From Epiperipatus broadwayi (Eukaryota > Onychophora > Udeonychophora > Euonychophora > Peripatidae): a stretch of DNA of 64,000 nucleotides. This document shows positions 46,836 through 59,115 of this stretch, one piece after another. A model generated the notes under the pieces. That model did not search any database and had not been told where the DNA came from. It saw only the letters and a program-made list of their open reading frames with translations. Position 1 is the first letter of the stretch. Each line of letters opens with the position of its first letter. The DNA lies in NCBI GenBank assembly GCA_028023455.1, contig JAQFVV010012495.1:2883711-2947710 (forward strand), written 5' to 3'. Position numbers and translations under genes: made by a program.

Positions 46836-47834
46836 TACATACATGGGCAATTTAAAAGTATTGCATTAAGTAATGTTATAGATGACTATTTATTAGTCTG
46901 CATTATAGTGACATGTTTATTCATGTTTAAAGAGGTTTATTTAAACTTCATTGTAACAACATTTCATACTTTGTAGTCAAGTTGCAATCTTTAAGTATCC
47001 ATATATATTCAATGGACCATTAGTAAGAATGGATTTCCATTCTTGCTATTAAAAAAAGATGAGACGGTTGCCTTGACAGCAGTGAGAAATATTGATTACT
47101 ATATTTACTGTGAAGGTTTAGGTGGTGACTGGTTGGAACCTAATTATATATATATATATTGAATATAGCATTAAATATTTATATTTCAGTCATACCTGTC
47201 AGAGAGCAATGAGATCTATTCAAAACTTGCATATAATATTGGTTATATGATCACTATGTGTGTGTGTATATATATCATACCTACTGAATTTTGAGATGAG
47301 TTTCAGTATATGATAAAATGTCAGTCATAATTTTTTTTGTTTGATTTTGATAGTGGATATGTGTTAACTTATGAAACATTGAACTGTGTTGCTATGATGA
47401 CAATAAATTTGATATAAAATTGTTCATTATTCATTGTATTGTAAGATTGTAAATTGACCTTATTCATTTTTAAAAAGAAAATAAATATATTAATAATAAA
47501 GCATATAGTTTGGATAAAATTATTATTCTTTTCTTATATGTTTTGTTTTCATTACTACATTCACAATAGTAAATTTTATACAATACAAATAAATGTTTAA
47601 TATTTCAAACGTAATTTTTCTTTTTATTTGTATGATATTATATTAAGAAACAGTTATGGCACTCATAGCATACAAAAACATAATAGTATATATATATAAT
47701 GAAACAGATATACTGTTCCATGCATATATATTCAAAAGACCCCCCCCCCATTTAAAAAAGACTAGCATGATTTGATCAAATTAAAAAAGAAATAAAGCAA
47801 AAAGTTTATAGTTAAAAGAAAATCATTATTGATT

Positions 47835-48155
47835 TTATAGTTTTAAATTACAATGTAAATAAAAGCTGGCATTTATTAAAAAGATTACATTTTTGATTTT
47901 TGGAATGATGTTTTCAAATAAAGTGTGATAATCACTTGAGGCAGTCTTAATACATTGGAATTCGAAAACACATAGCCAGACAATTAAAAAATGGTCTTCT
48001 ACCACCAAAAAGAATAGCCAATGAGCTGGAGGAAATGGCATAAACGTGGACGAAAACATACCACCAACACCAATTGAAGCACGCGTCATGTAAAGAAAAT
48101 CCATTCTGATAAGCAGAAAGTATAAATAGATTGAAAAATTTGGATTATGACACAA
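47835..48155 (-). other. 106-codon ORF, doubtful
   Basis: The longest plausible minus frame of this area contains RASIGVGGMFSSTFMPFPPAHW followed by a hydrophobic FFLVVEDHFLIVWLCVF. It overlaps the plus-strand promoter-like block at 48015-48129 (GCCAATGAG is antisense to the APAHWL codons), so at most one reading is real. No family is recognised. Confidence 0.15.
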
Positions 48156-48460
48156 AGAGAATAGTTTTATTATTATCAGTTAAGTAGTTTTTCTTTTTAT
48201 AAGTCATATTGGATAAAGCAAGCAGAGAAAGTACAAAATATTTGGAAAATTCAGATTATCAGAGAGTGTTTATTTTTATCAGTTTTACTAAGTAAAGCAA
48301 GACAGAAAAATCAAAACTTAACAATGAAGAAACAATTTAACATGGGCGATTGACCCGCATTTTTCTCTTCATCCATAATCATGAAGTAAGCTCCAGCCTG
48401 TCTACTGTGCCATTCATTAAGCCCCCATTGGTATTGAAAGAGAACAACAAGTAAAAAGGT
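48014..48460 (+). promoter_or_regulatory. Promoter-like region with degenerate 105-bp duplication and a splice donor
   Basis: GCCAATGAGC (48014) and AGTATAAATAG (48119 on) could form a promoter with initiation near 48150. The block AAGCAGAAAGTA...TTTATTATTATCAG (48113-48180) reappears about 105 bp later (from 48220, CAAGCAGAGAAAGTACAAAA). A strong donor AAAAAG|GTAAGAA ends the region (GT at 48459). All three frames just before the donor contain stops, so a transcribed first exon would be non-coding. Confidence 0.3.
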
Positions 48461-48919
48461 AAGAATTAAAAAATAGTAGCGATTTAATTATTAATGCTAT
48501 GAGAACATTTCTAATAAAAGAAAAAAATTAATGGAGAAATACGAAAAACGTTAATTGTGTTCTATATTTCAAATTATAAATATGTAAATGTCTATAATCA
48601 AAAGGCATTTTATTCAATATTTATATGTGTTTATAAAAGATAAAAAAAACATCTTTCTTAAAAAGAAAAAAAAATTATGAATAAATTTAGCTATATAAAA
48701 ATACGTTTTATTAAAGATAAATTTTAAATACTAAAATACCTATAATCAAAATGCATTTTTAGTAAGGAGTGACTTCTCATCTACAGATACATGTGAATTA
48801 AAATAAACTAAAAAGCAAATACTTATAATGATTGATATTATTGATTTATAAATAAGTATACCTAGAAGAGCCAGAAATACTGAGTTATTACATATAACTC
48901 TAACTGGCTAATAAATAAA

Positions 48920-49310
48920 TGCAACTACTGATCAACTTATATGAAGAAATATACATCTGTGACAGACCAAATAATAATGGTTATGCTATATCACTAAATA
49001 AAAATTATAAATGCTTACAGGCATCTCGATGGAATATAAATAAAATAATGAAATACTATATAGATTATAAATGCTTACCTGCATATTGGTATTATGTGAA
49101 GAAAGTAATGAAACTTATGCACACAGATGCACATTTACACTGACTGGACTATGAATAGTCCACAAACCAAGAATTGTTCATGTTACCTGTTTTGATAAAT
49201 TAAATAAAATAATGAAGAACTATAAAAATTACAAATGCTTACATGAATCTCAATTGCATACAAAGAAAATAATGAAACTTATGAGCACCAATGTACATTG
49301 ATATTTGACA
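48920..49310 (+). repeat. Degenerate tandem repeat, about 65-bp unit
   Basis: AAATGCTTAC(A/C)(G/T)GCAT recurs at about 49009, 49069 and 49228, each followed by AAAATAATGAAA or AAAGTAATGAAACTTATG. The 74-codon frame here shows the repeat as NYKCL.../DYKCL... and is not taken as a gene. Confidence 0.6.
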
Positions 49311-49512
49311 GAATTATAGAAACCTTACAGATATGGAATAGCTCATCTTACCTATTTACCTACCTAAAAAGATGTACTGATATGGAATAAACAGTTGAAA
49401 AATATTTATGCAGTAATGGTAGATGTCTACTATATAAAAGACCCTTTGAATTTTTTACCTAAGATAAATCAAAATGAGCCTTCATTTGAAATGAAGGATG
49501 AACTTTATTAGC

Positions 49513-49690
49513 ATGGACTTGAAAATGAACTATTGTTAAATTAAACTGCTTCCAAACTTCTACTCACAAGTAAATTGAAAATAAATTCTCACATGGATAT
49601 GCATGGACTTGAAAATGAACTATTGTTAAATTAAACTGCTTCTAAACTTCATCTCTTAAGTGGAACTTTGAATTAAATATTATCAGTTGT
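49513..49690 (+). repeat. 89-bp tandem duplication
   Basis: GCATGGACTTGAAAATGAAC begins at 49513 and again at 49602 and continues for about 50 nearly identical bases (through TTAAACTGCTTC). Confidence 0.9.
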
Positions 49691-49739
49691 TAAATAAAAT
49701 TGTTGTTACTTAAAATTACTCTTAGTTGTTCAATTCTAT

Positions 49740-50065
49740 TTTTTTTTGTCATTGCATCACTCATCATTCATTGCACTTGTTCATGAGAATCTCATGCCTC
49801 CTGAGCTATGTCTGGCATAACTAGACCTAAGTAAGTCAGGTTGTAGTGAGATGGAACTCTAGTGGTGCCATTTGGAAAACCAAACATAGAAATGTCTAGA
49901 TGCTTCCAGCCTCTATGGTGCTACATCCTCTGATGAGCAAGAAATATTGTTGTAGGGGGGTTTAACATCTGCATTGGGGAATGCCAATTGATAGTTCCGT
50001 GTTGCAGCATGATCATCAGGAAAGTGTTACAACTGAGGAAATAAAGGGGTTGTATGGTGGTCCGG
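49740..50065. other. Less A/T-rich block, unassigned repeat
   Basis: Sequence with more G+C (CATGCCTCCTGAGCTATGTC, GGGGGGTTTAACATCTGCAT) abuts the microsatellite in front of the LINE. It may be the 3' end of another element. No coding motif is recognised. Confidence 0.3.
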
Positions 50066-50066
50066 T

Positions 50067-50069
<3 letters not shown>

Positions 50070-50107
<38 letters not shown>
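50070..50107. repeat. (AT)n microsatellite at LINE 5' junction
   Basis: About 18 AT units directly precede the first recognisable codons of the RTE LINE. Confidence 0.95.
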
Positions 50108-50109
<2 letters not shown>

Positions 50110-52195
50110 GATCATCAATTAGTAAGATGTAAGATACGTGTTAATGCAAAGCTAGAGAGACAAAAATTATTAAGAAAAACAATATTTACAGTTGATATTC
50201 CTAATCTTCAGAAATTATTCTAATGAATTTAAATTAGAACTTACAAATCAGTTTCAAGTATTACTAGATTTTAAATATGATTCAGATTTGAATGAAATTA
50301 AAAAGAAAATAACTGATACACTTTTAAAAACTGCAACAAAGATAGCTGGTAGAAAAAAGCAGCAATTGACCAATAAAATTTCTACTGAGACTAGAGAATT
50401 TATGAAGAAAAGAATGAATACAAAGATATACAAAAATGATGCATTAAACAGGATTGAATACCTTGAATTTTGTAAAATGGTGTGAAAAAGAGTTGAAAAT
50501 GATATAAGAAAGTACAACTGTGAACTAGCAAGGAAAGTGGTAGAAGAGAATAAAAGTTGTAAGAGTGTAAAACAACATTTTGGTATTGGTAGAAAATTTA
50601 TATGCACTAAGAAAAAAAGATGGAATTATTACTAAAAAGAGGGATGACATCGTGAAATGGGTAAAAGATTTCTATCAAGAATTATATAGTAATAAAAAAC
50701 AAGTACCTCCTATATCTATTATATTTTCTAAATTGCCAGAATTTTAAATAAAGAAGTGAGACATGCAATTAACTTTATAAAAAAAGGAAAGGCTCCAGAT
50801 AATGACGGAATTATAATTGATATATTAAAAGAAGCAGGTGAAGAAATATAATTTTTTTAGCAAAGTTATATACCAAATGTCTAAATAATAAAGATGTACC
50901 AGATGATTAGAAGAATGCAGTATTAATATTAATATTCAAAAAAGATGATAAAGAAGATATTAGAAAATACAAACCTATCAGCCTTTTATCAGTTTTATAC
51001 AAAATTTTTATCAAGATAATTACAACTCATCTACAGAGAACATTGTATTTCCACCAACCAAAAGAACAAATTGGATTTAAAAGTGGTTTTAATACAACAG
51101 ATCATATCCAGGTATCGAGAGAGGTTATAGAAAGGACAAATGAATATGAGTTGCCATTATGCTTTGGATTTGTAGATTATGAAAAGGTATTTCATTCTAT
51201 AAACATTTCTTCAGTAATTAAAACATTGGATCAAGGTATAGATCCAGGATATTGTCATATTTTAAAGAATATTTATAAAAATGCAACAATTAGATTACAT
51301 AATGATACTAGGAAAGTCAACATTGAGAAAGGTGTAGGACAACTTCATATATCCAAAACTTTTTACAGCAGTGCTGCAAGAAATATTTGGTGGATTAAAA
51401 TGGGAAGCTAAAGGAGTGAAAGTAAATGGAGATTATTTAAGTCATTTAGATTTTGCAGATGATGTAATTGTTTTTGCAAATAATGCTTTAGAACTGCAGG
51501 AAATGTTGCAGTAGCTATCAGATGAAAGTAAGAAAGTAGCATTAAAGATCAATGTTAAAAAGACTAAAGTAATGTTCAATGGATTTTCTCAAAATATGAA
51601 AATAAAGATTGATTATGATGAGTTAAAAGAAGTTAACAGCTACAAATACCTTAGTCAGAATATTAATATAGATGGATGAAATTAATCATAGGATTAAACT
51701 TGGTTGGAGTGCTTTTGATAGAAATAACTTGATACTAAAATGAAATATGCCTATGTGTTTGAAAAGGAAGGTTTTTAATAAATGTGTTTTATCAGTTCTT
51801 ACTTATAGATCTGAGACTTGGACACTTAATAGAAGAGCAATACAGAGACTTCAGACCACTCAAAGAAGTATGGAGAAATGCATGTTAGGAATAATAAGAA
51901 GGTATTGAAAATGCAATATATGGGTAAGAGAACAAACAGGTGTTACTGACCTCATTGAAAAATTAGAAGACCAAAGCAGAGTTGGGCTGGACATATTGCC
52001 AGAAGAGATGATAAATAGATGGACAATTAAAATATCAAACTGGGTTCCAAGAGATTGTAAAAGACTCAGAAAGAGACCACATGTGAGATGGATGGCTGAA
52101 ATAAGAAAGTGTGCAGGGGTGATGTGGAGAAGATGGATTGAACTTGGAGAGACCTTCATCCTGCAGTGGATTGATAATGATTGATGATGTTGATT
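50108..52195 (+). pseudogene. 5'-truncated RTE-type LINE, endonuclease end plus full reverse transcriptase
   Basis: The relic starts at NDHQLVRCKIRVNAKLERQK, the SDHRLV tail of the apurinic endonuclease. It continues through DTLLKTATKIAGRKKQQL (50315 on), KGKAPDNDGIIIDILKEAGE (about 50785-50850) and KYKPISLLSVLYKIFIKI. The 122-codon frame at 51043-51411 holds EQIGFKSGFNTTDHI and FGFVDYEKVFHSI, where the usual KAFDSI aspartate has become histidine. Next come HLDFADDVIVFAN (about 51445-51482, catalytic FADD intact) and LKINVKKTKVMF. SYRSETWTL-like and RTTQRSMEKCMLG blocks follow, then WTIKISNWVPRDCKRLRKRP and the C-terminal LQWIDND. The tail is a GATTGATGATG-type repeat. At least six frameshifts or stops make it inactive. 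RTE ORFs normally carry a full endonuclease upstream, missing here. Confidence 0.85.
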
Positions 52196-53720
52196 ATAAC
52201 TGCATACTATTTTTATTGTCTGTTCCCCTATAGTCTTTCGATCCTTAAGGCTTAGAAAGTTATGATTAAAAATTAAAACAATGCATTCAGTTAACTCCAT
52301 AATCAACATTCAGAACTTTGGTAGCTGAATCCCCAGGAAAAGATATTTCTAGCTGAACCTTTCTACTGTTCAAACTACAGTTCTCCGTAGATCACAAAAA
52401 TGTAGAAGAAAATTTTCATGTGCAGTGATATATATATCCTTTCATTTTTACTTGAGTATTCTATCCGTACTGTGATAAATATAAACAGCATAAGCTGATT
52501 AATTAGATTTAATTAGCTTAATCTCACTTCTATAAATACAAAATCTGTTTTAAGTTCCTTCGTTATCTGAAATATTTATTCTGAATAACAAACAATTGAT
52601 TTTTTTTATTTTTTTGTAAACTTTTTTTTCCATTCCGTTCAATTAGACAATTTTCAAAATTAATTAACTTTCCTTTAGCCTAATTATTTTTAGACAATTT
52701 TTATTTTATTTTGCTGTTAATTCCCTAGAAAATTTAATATTGCTTTGCTTTTAATTTTCCTGCTAATACTAAAATTTCATTGTATATATATATAGCATTA
52801 TTAGAACGACAGAAAAACTTGATAGCTAATTAAGAAAATGAATTGGTCTATTATTTAAAATATTTAGTAATCCGATTTAGAAAATTTAATTAATTAAAGA
52901 AAAGAATTTCGTTTTTATTTTACAAATGTTTAGTAATCAAATTGAAAAAAAAAAGTTTTTTATTGTATAAACATTTAGCAATTAAATTAGCAAAAAGAAA
53001 TTCTAATCCGCTCAATGTTAAAGACGATTATTAGATAATAATATACTTCAAATTACATGGATCAGGTTATTTCAGAAAATGGAATGTTCCAATATATAAA
53101 GAAAAGTTAATAAGATAATAGAACCTAGATATTACAGAAGCCAGTTCTGCCAATGATCTTCACATCGTAAAAAAGGGCAATATCCAATGATACTAATCAC
53201 TGAAGGTGCGAAACATAGTCTAAGTATTATGGTTTAGTGTGTGTCGAATGTATACACATACATCTGTAAGAAAATAGTTGTTGGGAAGCATTATATGCAC
53301 AGATGGTCATAAGTTTAATGTGTGTTATATTCACGCATTATTGAATAATATATAGTAGTAAAACTATATAATTAAGATAGCATAAAATTATATAGCCTGA
53401 AGTTAAAACGAATGTAATAAGTAATGCATAACTAAGCGAATCAAATCAAAAGAATTTTAATGAATTACAAATTAAAATAGCAAACTAGAAAGGAAGAAAT
53501 GCACAATTAAAATGATTAGATTAAACCAAATATAAAAATCCATTTATGCCATCAACAAAAATAAGTAACTACTTCTAAAAGCAACAAATTACAACATTCC
53601 TAGAAAATTGTAAATCAAAAAAACTTCAGAGAAGTATAAAAGAACGCTATAGCAACAACTCAGAGAAGTGAGGCAAATGAAAATAGTATCAAAAACACAC
53701 AGACTATGAAAACTAATGCA
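52196..53720. other. No gene seen
   Basis: A/T-rich spacer. The antisense 149-codon frame running in from 51860-52309 is the shadow of the LINE. Confidence 0.5.
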
Positions 53721-53725
53721 ACAAA

Positions 53726-53803
53726 TCAGATATAACTTGCAGAAGATCCAGACAGGTCTCCATACCCATTGGCATTACAGCTGAAGCTTGCAAATGGGTT
53801 CAT
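53726..53803 (-). other. Small GC-richer patch with a 25-codon frame
   Basis: The minus frame from an ATG at 53803 reads MNPFASFSCNANGYGDLSGS and ends six residues later. A TATATATAC lies just upstream. Composition differs from the surroundings, but the frame is too short to call. The patch may be a relic exon. Confidence 0.15.
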
Positions 53804-54186
53804 TCCTTGTATATATAAAGTATCATTATCATAGTATATTAGCATTTAACATCATTATTAAATACACCTATACCCTGCTTAGTGCTTATTCTTTATGTGA
53901 GGATTCACAATAGTGATCATCATCAATTTGTACCCATTATTTTGATTTACAATCAATTATTCATTATACTGATTGTGAAAAAAAAATTTTTTTTGGTCAT
54001 TCTGTGACACTGACGAAACTATAAAATACTTATTAAAGTCATCTCATTCAAAAGTAAAATAGTGACTTTCATGCTGAAATTGTATGGCGCATATTTTATT
54101 CGTACATACAACATTATAGTGCTGCATTCAATATTTTGATTATAAGTTTAAAATATGATTAATGAATATACAGTATTTTATTTAAT

Positions 54187-54385
54187 ACTAAATTGTCCAA
54201 ATACTTTACTACTGTTACACAATGCTTTATTTACCATCCTTTCTTACAGTTTATAGTTTCGATTGCCCCAGCAATCTTCTTCAGAACTTAATATCTCCTA
54301 ACCTTAATTGTTACAGTCAAATTTTTAAGGGTGGTAAATAAAGCATTGTGTAACAGTAGTAAAGGGTTTGGACAATTTAGTATTA
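54187..54385. mobile_element. Hairpin element, about 200 bp
   Basis: AATACTAAATTGTCCAAA (54187 on) through GTTACACAATGCTTTATTTA pairs with its reverse complement at about 54325-54385 (GTAAATAAAGCATTGTGTAA...GGACAATTTAGTATT). Arms are about 60 bp with few mismatches around a 75-base centre containing CGATTGCCCCAGCAATC, a small internal stem. It is MITE-like, with no obvious target duplication. Confidence 0.75.
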
Positions 54386-57300
54386 TATGGTATACATTTG
54401 GGAATGCAATAAAAAAGAGTAGTTATTATACTTCAGTATTTTATTTAATTTTCATCTAGTGTTTTTATGAAACAATTAGTACTTTCATTAATAACATATC
54501 CAACGTAAAGATTTTCATTGTTAATGACAACAGAAGCAAAAATAAAAAAGATTCATTCAGTACACAAATGTAAATCAACACAGTATGGTAAAAATAATAA
54601 AATCATTCAGCATAAAATTAAAAATGTACAGCACATGCATTAGCTAAAATATTTAGCCAATTAATTTTGAATTAAAAATTTACTGTCAAATCCAAATCGC
54701 TACCACCATTAATTTATAGATATTTTCAATAAAAAAAAGTGGGAGCAAAGAAGGTTAAAAGGTTTTAGATTTATATAATTAATATCAAAAATTATTAAAT
54801 GTAAATTAAAAACACTTACATTGCTTCCTCAATTTAAAATCATTTCATAATTCTTTTTAGATATCCAAAGCAATGGAGATATCACACAAAGGCAAAAAAC
54901 ATGCAGTGCTGGAAAAAAATATAAATTTCATTCAGCATAAAACTAAAAATAATTTTTAGCTATATGTACTATTAATATTAAATTTTAAATTGTGTACAGT
55001 ATAAATATTAGCTAAAATTTCAGACAATCAATTTTGGATGAAAATGTTTATGAATGCTAATTTCAATCAAATCAAAACTGAAATCCATTGTATTTGAATT
55101 GCATTTTTGGGCGAAAATGTGCGGGATGATTTTATGCAATTAATAATAAATTGTGTATGATGAAAATGCAATGCAAATAAATTGAATAATATTAATGCTT
55201 TTAATTTTTATTTAGATAGCCTGTAACTCTGCCATTAAATTGTACTGCACTATTTGACAAATTGGTGTCACTACAAAAACATGGCTACCACACTTCATAA
55301 AATAGTGGCATGTCGTACCCCAAAAAATAAGCAACAGCTATCTTTTTTTTAGATCAGCACAGTACTTATTGTAATAAAAGCCGTGAATATTGATTACAGT
55401 ATGCAAACTCAGATTGCATTAGATTCGTTTTTGCCTTTTTTCAATACGCTGATGTTTTTTTTTTAAAGTTGACTGTGCTTTTGTAAAGTATCAAATGTTT
55501 ATTTGGCTCTTGTTATACTAATGATAAATAACATCAATCCAATGATTTGTTATTAAAAATTGGTTTTTTAATTTTAATAATTTCACATAAATAATATAGT
55601 ACAATATTATAATACAACTTTTTAAAAAATGACACTTCAGTATAGATTTTTTTTTTCAGCATAATGTGAAACAGTTAGATGTTAGTTTAGTTTCATTTTC
55701 TCTTATTTTGCTGAACTTTTTGGACAGTGAAACACATTTCTTTCCCAGAGACATTAAATATTTTATTTAAACATTCTGTTTAAAGTCATCTTAGCAACTA
55801 ACATGAGCATGAAAAAAATCAAGAAACTCGTTGAGCTTGAAAACCAAACTAGATAACAATGATTGGTGAATAGATTACAGGAAGTAACAACTTTAAGCTA
55901 AATGTTCTGTTTCTTTTTATATACATTTAAGTTGCATTATTACACATAAATACATATTTTAAGTGAATATCTGCATAATACACTGAGCACAATCACAGTT
56001 TAAACAAACATATAATATATGTTGAGGGTTTTTTAAATTTTTACATATATTCAATAGGGTTATTTTTTTAATGTATTATTCCCATCTAAAGTGTATTTTT
56101 TTAGCTGGAGTAACCAGCCAATTTTTTCCCCATAGAGAACCATTATAAATGGTTGTTCTGTATATGATATTCTTTTTTAACAATGAGTTTTGGGAATCAA
56201 TTGTCCTAAGATTTTTCCTGAACTATAATTGTTGTTGTTTGAACAGCCTAGACATAGTATATTAATTGATGCAGTAAACTAGTCACTAACAGCATATTCT
56301 TTTGCTAAGATACAAACTGCCATTGGCACAGACAACAATCTTCTAATAAGCATATTGATTTGACAGTCATTAATACAATCTGCAAAGTGGTGGGACTACA
56401 GAGTGCAATGTTAATCACTTGGAATTAAGGATAAAATCCAAATGAAACAGATCTAAGAACTAAATCTTTAGCTGATAAATAATATGGTCTTTTTGTAAAA
56501 AACATAGACAAGTATTTTATAGCTAACAATACTAAAAATGATGTCATAAAAGTTGCTACATCTTTTTGGTGGACTAAATTAATTGAAATGATTGACCAAT
56601 TATTTTAGCCATAAATCCAATAAGTACATTACCTACCTTTATTTACCCAAATGAAGTGAAGCAGGGTGTGTGTGAAGAGATTATGATACTACTTTAAAAA
56701 ACGGGTAAAGAATAGTGCATAGCAGAGACTACTTGGAGGAAACATTGTTGGAACAACTTTTATGGGGCATGAATGATGACAAAATTTTATTGAAAATATA
56801 TGTCATATCCAACTTGTATGCAAAAGCCATAAAAAAAACAACATTGTCTATAAATTGATTTTTCATCAAACAAAAAAGTTCCCCGCAAAACAAATTTTAT
56901 TTTCACAATCTAATTATACAAAATACAAATATACTAAAACTCAATTCAAAAATTAACAATTTCATTATATTCTTCTAAGTCTAATGCAAAATATTTTATG
57001 TATGGCATCACAAATTTCAAAGAAAATACATCTAGAATTTATATTATTTGAAGATTTTTAAACTTGTCCTTTCATTGATCAGTCTTTTTTTTTTTTTCTC
57101 ACGGAAAGTTTTTCTTATTTTATTCAATTCATTCAAAAGTTGTTTATTTTTAAAAGAATTCAGTATAATAGATTTAGTGCATCATTGTTAGTAGATACAT
57201 ATTACTAACTAGTCAATTTCTTCCATTTGTGCTTCACATATATGTAAAAGAAATTGATTATTAACAACTTTTTCTTACATTTCCATTAATATGCAGCAAG

Positions 57301-58740
57301 TAGTTTCCAAGTATATGTCTATTATTCTCAATGTGTACTGCTCGAATCTATCAATAGACTGGCTTCTTATATAGATTGCTGAAATAACAGTCTAATTTTA
57401 TTAGATTTATAAGCTATATACTGGAAGTCTTTAGTCACCTCAATATGCAGCAAGAAGTGTCTATTACACATTGTGCTATGAGACATCACAGAGAAGTAAT
57501 GCTATTTATTCCAAAGTTCAAACTCAACCAGTGTGGAGATCAGCATCAATTGCCTGTATTTGTAAGCAGTTATTCTAATAATCATTAGTTAAACTAAATC
57601 CACTATTTACAGCAGATACTATGGAATTTATAAGCAGGAAGATTAACAGTAAGTATTTTCCTTCTTAATTAATAAAAACTAATATAACTAAATTATAATT
57701 ATTTTATTTTTTACTTTATATTCATCAAAACTGAAAATAATTTGATTACAAAATTAATTCTAAATCTTTTAAGTAAATATATATTAAAATTAACTCTATA
57801 ATTACATGTACATGTCTCTCAAAGTAAATACCTGTTTTATACAAAAAGTTTTTTTTCATTGTTAGATTAAAAATGTAGATTTTTGACAAAATCAAAAATC
57901 AGTTAAATAAAATATTTATATTAAATAGAGATCTTTTGTACCTATTTATTTATAGCCCTTCAAAAATATAAAAAAATATTATTACTTAATTAATCAATAT
58001 TTCAGTATCTAAATCACATTTAATTCTACTTTTACTTGAAACATTAAATATATATGCACACCCTATATTTTGTGCCATGAGACTAATCTATCACACACAC
58101 ACACATATATATATAATATAATTTGCACGTTCTTCACCCATATAGTATTTTGATAATGAATATACTGAAGTACAGCATTTATATCAGTAACTTGTGAAAT
58201 CTCTAGGTCATTACATATATATAATCATTAAACACTAGTCAACACTTAGACAATCCCAAATATCAATAACAACAATTTTAAACTGTTGTCAAGGCAACCT
58301 CCTTTTTAACAATATATATATATAAGTCAGTCTGATATTTTTTTAGTACACTAATAGCTTATAAATTATGGAATACAATCTGGAAGTTGCGAATTCATTT
58401 GATTTGGCCTTATATTTACACATGGGGGCATAATATTTATTATATTTTGTTCAAGCCTTTTTCATTTACATAATACATTGTGTATAATAATTCACATCTG
58501 TTCATTCATGAAAAATTAAGAATAAGACAAAACATACTGTATTGTATTTTTATTTTTTAAATAAAGTAAATAGTGAAATATAGACTTTCACCACAGCTAA
58601 ATATGCTCTGGATGATTGTCTTTTCAATAACTTTATTTTTCTTATAAAAAAGTAATAATAATAGTCTTGTTATTAAAAACTATGATCTCTCAAACTGTTT
58701 TTTTTTTTTCAATTGAATATTGACTGTTTAAGTATATTCT
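54386..58740. other. No gene recognised; possible relic at 56.7 kb
   Basis: Mostly A/T-rich. A patch at 56690-56830 has a coding-like plus frame (VHSRDYLEETLLEQLLWGMN) with a stop just before it, possibly an old transposon or LINE piece, but no family motif is clear. (CA)n(TA)n occurs at 58092-58118. Confidence 0.4.
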
Positions 58741-58896
58741 TTATAATACTTTTAACACTACACTTAAGAAATATATATTTTTTACACCAAATACTGCATA
58801 TAAAATTTGGAAAGAATAACAAAGGAAGAATAAAATGTGTGTGCTTTCAATTTTATTAACTCTAAGACTGTTTTTTACGAGGCTCCTCATAGACAT
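58741..58896 (-). other. 51-codon ORF downstream of paired CCAAT boxes, doubtful
   Basis: The minus frame from an ATG at 58896 reads MSMRSLVKNSLRVNKIES, followed by a hydrophobic stretch. About 170 bp upstream lie the two CCAAT boxes at 59065-59110. It could be a small membrane peptide or chance. Confidence 0.18.
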
Positions 58897-59059
58897 CTGA
58901 TGTCACTCTAACTCAGTCGATTCTAATGCTAAAAAATTTGTTCGATATGTTTTGAAGAGGTTTTTAAAAGTTCTGTAAGATGGTGACCTCTTCCGACTTA
59001 TTTTACAAGTAAAAAATAAAAAAAAACGCATTTAAACCTAAACAAAGAAAGAACATTAT

Positions 59060-59115
59060 TTGTGATTGGTTCTTAGCAAGCTCTCAGCCGAAAAAGACAT
59101 TCTGATTGGCTGGAA
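59060..59115 (-). promoter_or_regulatory. Two CCAAT boxes in a GC-richer island
   Basis: On the minus strand AGCCAATCAG (about 59112-59103) and AACCAATCAC (about 59072-59063) are 40 bp apart, in a block containing CAGCCGAAAAAG and AACCGCC. Paired CCAAT boxes are common in TATA-poor promoters. A TTTAAATG lies 30 bp further left. Confidence 0.35.

Noticed and set aside
46758-46976. ORF with (IY)n repeats
   Set aside because: It is a translation of the (AT)n microsatellite.
49981-50223. ORF with (IY)n repeats continuing into DHQLV
   Set aside because: The first half is microsatellite translation. Only the part from 50108 belongs to the LINE.
51860-52309. 149-codon minus-strand frame, the second longest open frame I noted
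   Set aside because: It is antisense to the C-terminal part of the RTE LINE, whose plus-strand motifs explain the region.
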